DNA of 64,000 nt from Prinia subflava (lineage: Eukaryota; Chordata; Aves; Passeriformes; Cisticolidae). The stretch lies in NCBI RefSeq assembly GCF_021018805.1, contig NC_086283.1:57427775-57491774 (forward strand), given 5' to 3'. Both the position numbers and the translations under genes were made by a program. Position 1 is the first letter of the stretch; each line of letters begins with the position of its first letter. Below the pieces are notes generated by a model that was given only the letters and a program-made list of their open reading frames with translations, had not been told where the DNA came from and did no database searches. This document shows positions 50,639 to 64,000 of the stretch, piece by piece.

Positions 50639-53600
50639 CATAATTCTGCATGGATTGTTATGTTATGTTCATACATAAACACAGAGGAAAAAATGTAACT
50701 CTTAAAATATCTGTAGATTCTTATTTGAAATGTAAAAAAGAAATAGTGTTACTTTCTGTCAGTGATCACTCTGAGCAAAACTGATAAAGTGATTTTCTGT
50801 ACAGATGATTAATACCGACAGATTTACAAATAAAACTGTACAATTTTACAAACAGTAAACTGTGGTCCTTTCTATTGCAAAACCTTTTGTGGACAGTTTA
50901 CTCTGAGGTTGTTTACAGTCTGTAGCCATCAAGAACCCTCATGGAGATAAACCTGATCCCAGTCTACTGGGATGCAACGTCAGGCTGTAACTCAGCTAGC
51001 CCACGTGGAATGGAGGAATAACTCCTTGTCTTTTTCCCCTTTTCTGTGTTGTTTTACTTGAAGCAAGTGCCAGTAGTCTGAAGATAAAATGAAATAAAGC
51101 TGGAATTTAAGATTTGGGCTTTGGTGTTGTTTTTAATGTGGGGGAAAGGCCCAGCATTTTTGTCAGTTTTTAAAAGTTTGCAATTGATATTTTTAACATT
51201 CAGAAGTTAATTGTATAAATTCTAGTTTTTATGTATTATTAGATGTTGCTTGCTTTTCATCCTCGCGTTGGAACACATGGTGGAGTTATGCTTGCATTTA
51301 AGAAAGCCATCCTTGTGAAATGGCTAAAAAGAGAAAAAGTCTTAAATATAACCAGAAATCATTTATTAGAATTGAATCTATTTTCAATTACTGCCTTTTT
51401 TTTTGCCCTGAAGTAATCTTATGCAGTTTGTACTATTCTCAAAGCTGGTGTAGACATGAATTAATTTATTTTAATAAAGAATAGAAGCAGAGCAATAAAA
51501 AAATTCAAACCTTCTTTGCAATTATAAAAAGAAACAAGGTAACATAAACCTAAAGAAAAGAAAGAAAGAAGAACTTTAAAGTAATTTAATATCTGAAAAG
51601 CCTGTGATGTAGAACTCTTATCTAAAAATAATTATATGAGGAAAAGGTTGATGAAATGCTATCATTTTTTCATAACCAGACAAATGTAGTGTGTTAATAG
51701 ATGGAATTTAATATGAACCACACTAACTTGCTCTTGAATGGCATCAAATTATTAACAGTGACTATTTTAGGAGTCATTAGATATATATGATAAAGTCTTG
51801 TTCTGAAGGTCTTCTCTGACACACAGTCTTTATCAAGGGTGTCTCTCTCTGAAGACTGAGTCTTCATTATGTTATTTAAGAGTTAAATCTCCTATAGCTT
51901 GCTTCCTAGTTGCACCAGCTATAAGAGCAACACTTGCTAAACACAGGCACTGTGAGGGGAGATTTCTTAGAAGCTATTTTTTGTTATGTAGCCTATCATA
52001 CCTTCAAACCACTGCAGATCACTCTGGCTGTTGCAGTTGCACTTGAAGAAACATGAACTGCAAGCCTCCAGTCCTGGGTATTTTGTTTGAAAACATTCAA
52101 GAAAGTCTCAAAATCAGAAAATTCCTTCTTCCTTCAGTCAGACATTTTTTCTTTTAGTGTATTTTAACATTTTCCTTGGAGACATTGCTTTTTTTAACAT
52201 GCTATCTCAGAGATAAGAGGAGAAGGAGGAGGAGATTAGTGTCTCTACTGAGGCGTGAATTCAGAGAAAGTACATGTTGGTTCTTTTGAAGTGATACCCT
52301 TCTGTTTTGTAGTACCTGGTCTACACAAGTCTTATCAGCTCTCCTGTGCAATGATCTTATTCAGAAAAAGTGCTGACATTAATTAGAAAAATATACATAG
52401 TACTTGTTGGCTGTCCAGAAATAGCAAGTAAATTAAAATATGAACAACACGAGCATTAGGCATTGATAGTTTGTCTTCTCTAGAATTCACTGATAGAAGC
52501 AGTGAAGTGAGACTGAGGCAGAGATTCCACTCCCCCTCCATATAGTCTTTGCAATATTGATACATAAACGGAGACAAAGTGTCTCATGGTGTTTATGCGG
52601 AGAGAAAGACTGCAATAATTTCTCTTGGGCACTATGCTTTTGTCAAAAAGGTTATTGGGAAAGTAATATATGTTTCAAAATGAAGGGCTGAAGCAGATAT
52701 AAATAACTGGCATTATATGCAAGAATGAAGAGAAGGTGAGGATCTGTGTATTTTGTTTTCATGTTCAGATGCTAACTTTGGCACCTTAGATTGGTATTTC
52801 AAGAAAGGTGGGTGAACAGAAATGAAGGCAAGCAAATGCAATGAGTGCTATTAATGGTAGGCTGATAAGAATTTAGAGTGTTGTTGCAAGGAACATACAG
52901 AGAGGGAAGAGCTGGAGTAGATGTCTTGAAGACTGTTTAGGGAAACTGATTTAAACTGGTGTGATATTGATAATTCATGTGTTGTTTTTAAAGTTTATTT
53001 AGCAAGCAGTGACAGAAGAAGTTCATATGTTAGTGTAATAAACACTTGCCTTCCAAAGGTGCATGTAAATCTGTATGTCTCTGACACAATAGGTATTTCT
53101 GAAAAAGAACCAAAACCCTGTGTAATACTTACTAGGATGTAGTTGTCATTGGCGTACTGGTATATTCTAACAGAACTGATGTGGACCAATGGAGGAATTA
53201 CACCAGTTCCTTGGCATTTACTTCTGGTTTTGTTATGAGTGGTGATCCAGAAAAAACCGTGGGACAGAGTAAAAATTAGTTGACTGATGATGGTACTTAA
53301 GGAGGAAAATTATAGGAATTGAAGATATCAGCATGCACAGTTGTGAAAAATGGCTGTCTCAGAATGATGCAGTGTAAGAAAGAGAAGCTTCTTCCAGACT
53401 GGATATGCAATGAAATAACTATACAGGCAGATAATGTTGAGCTAGAGAGGGATCACAGCACACCTACCAGTCCAGATCCTCAGCACCAGGAAACTACGGC
53501 TCAGAAAAATTTCCTCTTGGAAATCTTAACCTCGTGGCTTTAACTATAGGAATGTAATTGTGTAACTAGCTATGCAGAGAAATGCTCTAACTCCTTGTGT

Positions 53601-55323
53601 AGACCCATGTTCCTGTGTAAGGCCTGTCCACAAAGATCTGGTCTTTTATTCATTAGTATGTATGAAACGTGTAAACATTGACCTACTTTAAACATGCCTG
53701 TTTATGAGTCATGGGTGTTGCACCTTTGAAAGAAGTTACTCTTTCCAAATATTGTGACACAATTGCTTGTTGAAAGCTGTAATTAGCAAAAAATTGACTA
53801 TAGTTACACAAATAATAGTCTCAGTTCAGATTGGCACACTTAGGATAGCTTAGTTTATTGTTTCACTTCATATATGCTTTGTTTTTCCATTTCAGTTTTC
53901 ACAGTGGAAGCCCAAAAATATGACAACAATTAATGAAATCTTCCCTTGTTCTCCCTGAGTTTGCTGTACTCTTATGGTACTTAATTATACCACTTACACT
54001 TTTTAACAATACTCTTAGAATGTATCACCTTCTCTTGTATTGCTGCTACAGAAGGCAGCTCCCACAAGTGTAAGGAAGCTTGAAAAAAGCTCCACTGCTT
54101 ATACTAGAAAAAATGTGGAGGATAGGAGTAGCTGTCTTAGGGAAAAGATGATGCTTTTTTATTAGCACTAGACTGACATGCTGAAGTCCTGTCAGGGTAA
54201 TTACTGCAGGTATCCACTAAAATCCTGATGACTTGTACTCCATTTCAGTTTTTCAATTAATTCAGGGCCTGAGGATGTTTGGTGGCATTTGCTAGACAGA
54301 GAGGTTTAAATTAGAATGATGTATGAGCTGTGAAGTGCAGTGAAACACTGATGAAAGCTTGCAAGCTGGACAAGGAAACATAGAAAAAGATACCAGTCTT
54401 ACCTGCCTTCAGAAACCAACACTGGAATTTTATGTCAGCTTCTTGGAAAATACTTTCAATTGTGTATGGACAGAGCTTCAGTGTGACTTTTCATGTCATT
54501 TGACATGACAAGAGTTAGCTTCACCCTTCTGATTTCGTAATATTCACAGCCATAGTTCATTTCACTTCCTGATTGCAACAGCAGTGATTCAGCAGTGGGT
54601 TGGAAACTATTTCATTTTGCATGTCTCCAGCTGTATGTTAGTGCTGTAGGTTAATAAATGTTAGCTTTAGTCACTGATAGCTAAAAATGTGAAACAAATA
54701 TAAAACAAGTGAGTCTAACTAAGGAAGCCTGATAGTACTATTTTTCATTCAAGTTCTCCCCATGTTTCCAGCTAAAGGTTGGTAATACACAGAAAACACA
54801 AATGAAGTTTAAAATGTATTGGGTGATTTCTGTGTATCCAAATGAGTATATAACACTAAAACCAAAATGTCTTTGTTTCTTCATTCATATTGGTGGTGAA
54901 AGTTAAGTTTCTATGTTGGCTTAGCCTACCAGGAGTGATGTGGTATGTAATAGCTAAAATTCTGGATAATGCAGAGTCATTAAAATTTTTTTCAGTAAAC
55001 TGTCCTTAGAATATGGCCAGTTTGGTAAAGACTATTCCTATGCAATTTATCTTATAAAGATTTCTGGGTAAACTGACTAATTTTTTTTTTTAATCTTTAA
55101 ATCATAACACAGTCATTTAAGATTTGTTTGCTACTGCAAAAGACCTCTATAGCAAGCTCAGTGTTTGATAAAAATGGATACATTCCTTCTTTTTATATCA
55201 TTCTTTTCTCCCAACAATGACTATTCTGTTTACATATTGTTTGTAATTCTGTTTAAAATGTCTGTGCACATATGTTTTAATATATGTGTATATATATATT
55301 TCTTTTTGTATTTTAGAGCTGTG

Positions 55324-64000
<8,677 letters not shown>

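Larger units (their letters stand above)
45852..55316 (+). other. RNF170 upstream intron region
   Basis: Region between the CpG island and the first RNF170 coding exon, presumed intronic. It contains two plus-strand CR1 tails (46456-46772 and 46829-47009), a candidate GC-AG exon (48425-48482) and a 21-T run (50618-50638). No other exon, repeat or RNA gene recognised. Confidence 0.6.

Overview
This is a window of vertebrate nuclear genome, almost certainly from a bird. The evidence is the protein-coding exons, which are split by multi-kilobase introns with GT-AG junctions, about ten copies of the avian CR1 LINE 3' tail (ending near ATTCTATGATTCTATGA), and solo LTRs that resemble avian ERV LTRs. 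The LTR types suggest a neoavian, possibly passerine, bird; that finer placement is an inference. There are no bacterial genes, CRISPR arrays, tRNAs or rRNAs that I can support.

Two protein-coding genes stand head to head on a CpG island at about 45.15-46.05 kb. HOOK3 (dynein-dynactin adaptor) runs leftwards on the minus strand: its ATG is at 45640 and seven coding exons are present (45584-45640, 32146-32231, 22543-22615, 14351-14401, 11237-11369, 9205-9272, 1427-1489). Every junction phase closes exactly and together they encode residues 1-177, the whole N-terminal Hook domain plus the first residues of the coiled-coil part. The remaining exons lie beyond the left edge. RNF170 (ER-membrane RING E3 ligase) runs rightwards on the plus strand: the start codon is at 55324 and four coding exons are present (55324-55460, 60388-60463, 62549-62657, 63661-63734), encoding residues 1-132 with one membrane segment and the complete C3HC4 RING. 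The rest lies beyond the right edge. Human HOOK3 and RNF170 have the same divergent arrangement, so this is conserved synteny.

The rest is intron with repeats. CR1 fragments are at 7.5, 15.3, 19.8, 20.5, 30.0-31.8, 35.1, 44.9, 46.5, 46.8, 56.9, 59.1 and 60.9 kb. LTRs are at 3.97-4.60 kb (minus), 29.05-29.72 kb (plus), about 36.7-36.99 kb (plus) and 61.60-62.39 kb (minus, CpG-rich, ending 160 bp before the first RING exon of RNF170). Low-complexity tracts include a G-free A/C tract at 19.6 kb, a (TTTTA)13 array at 56.1 kb and a 21-T run at 50.6 kb.

I found no undescribed biological system. The observations most worth checking are splice-level: a tandem CAGCAG acceptor in RNF170, an AG/GTAAGC junction that is both acceptor and donor-like at HOOK3 exon 4, and a possible GC-AG 5' exon of RNF170. 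Next are the 5-bp target-site duplications of the solo LTRs and the CpG-rich LTR beside the RING exon.
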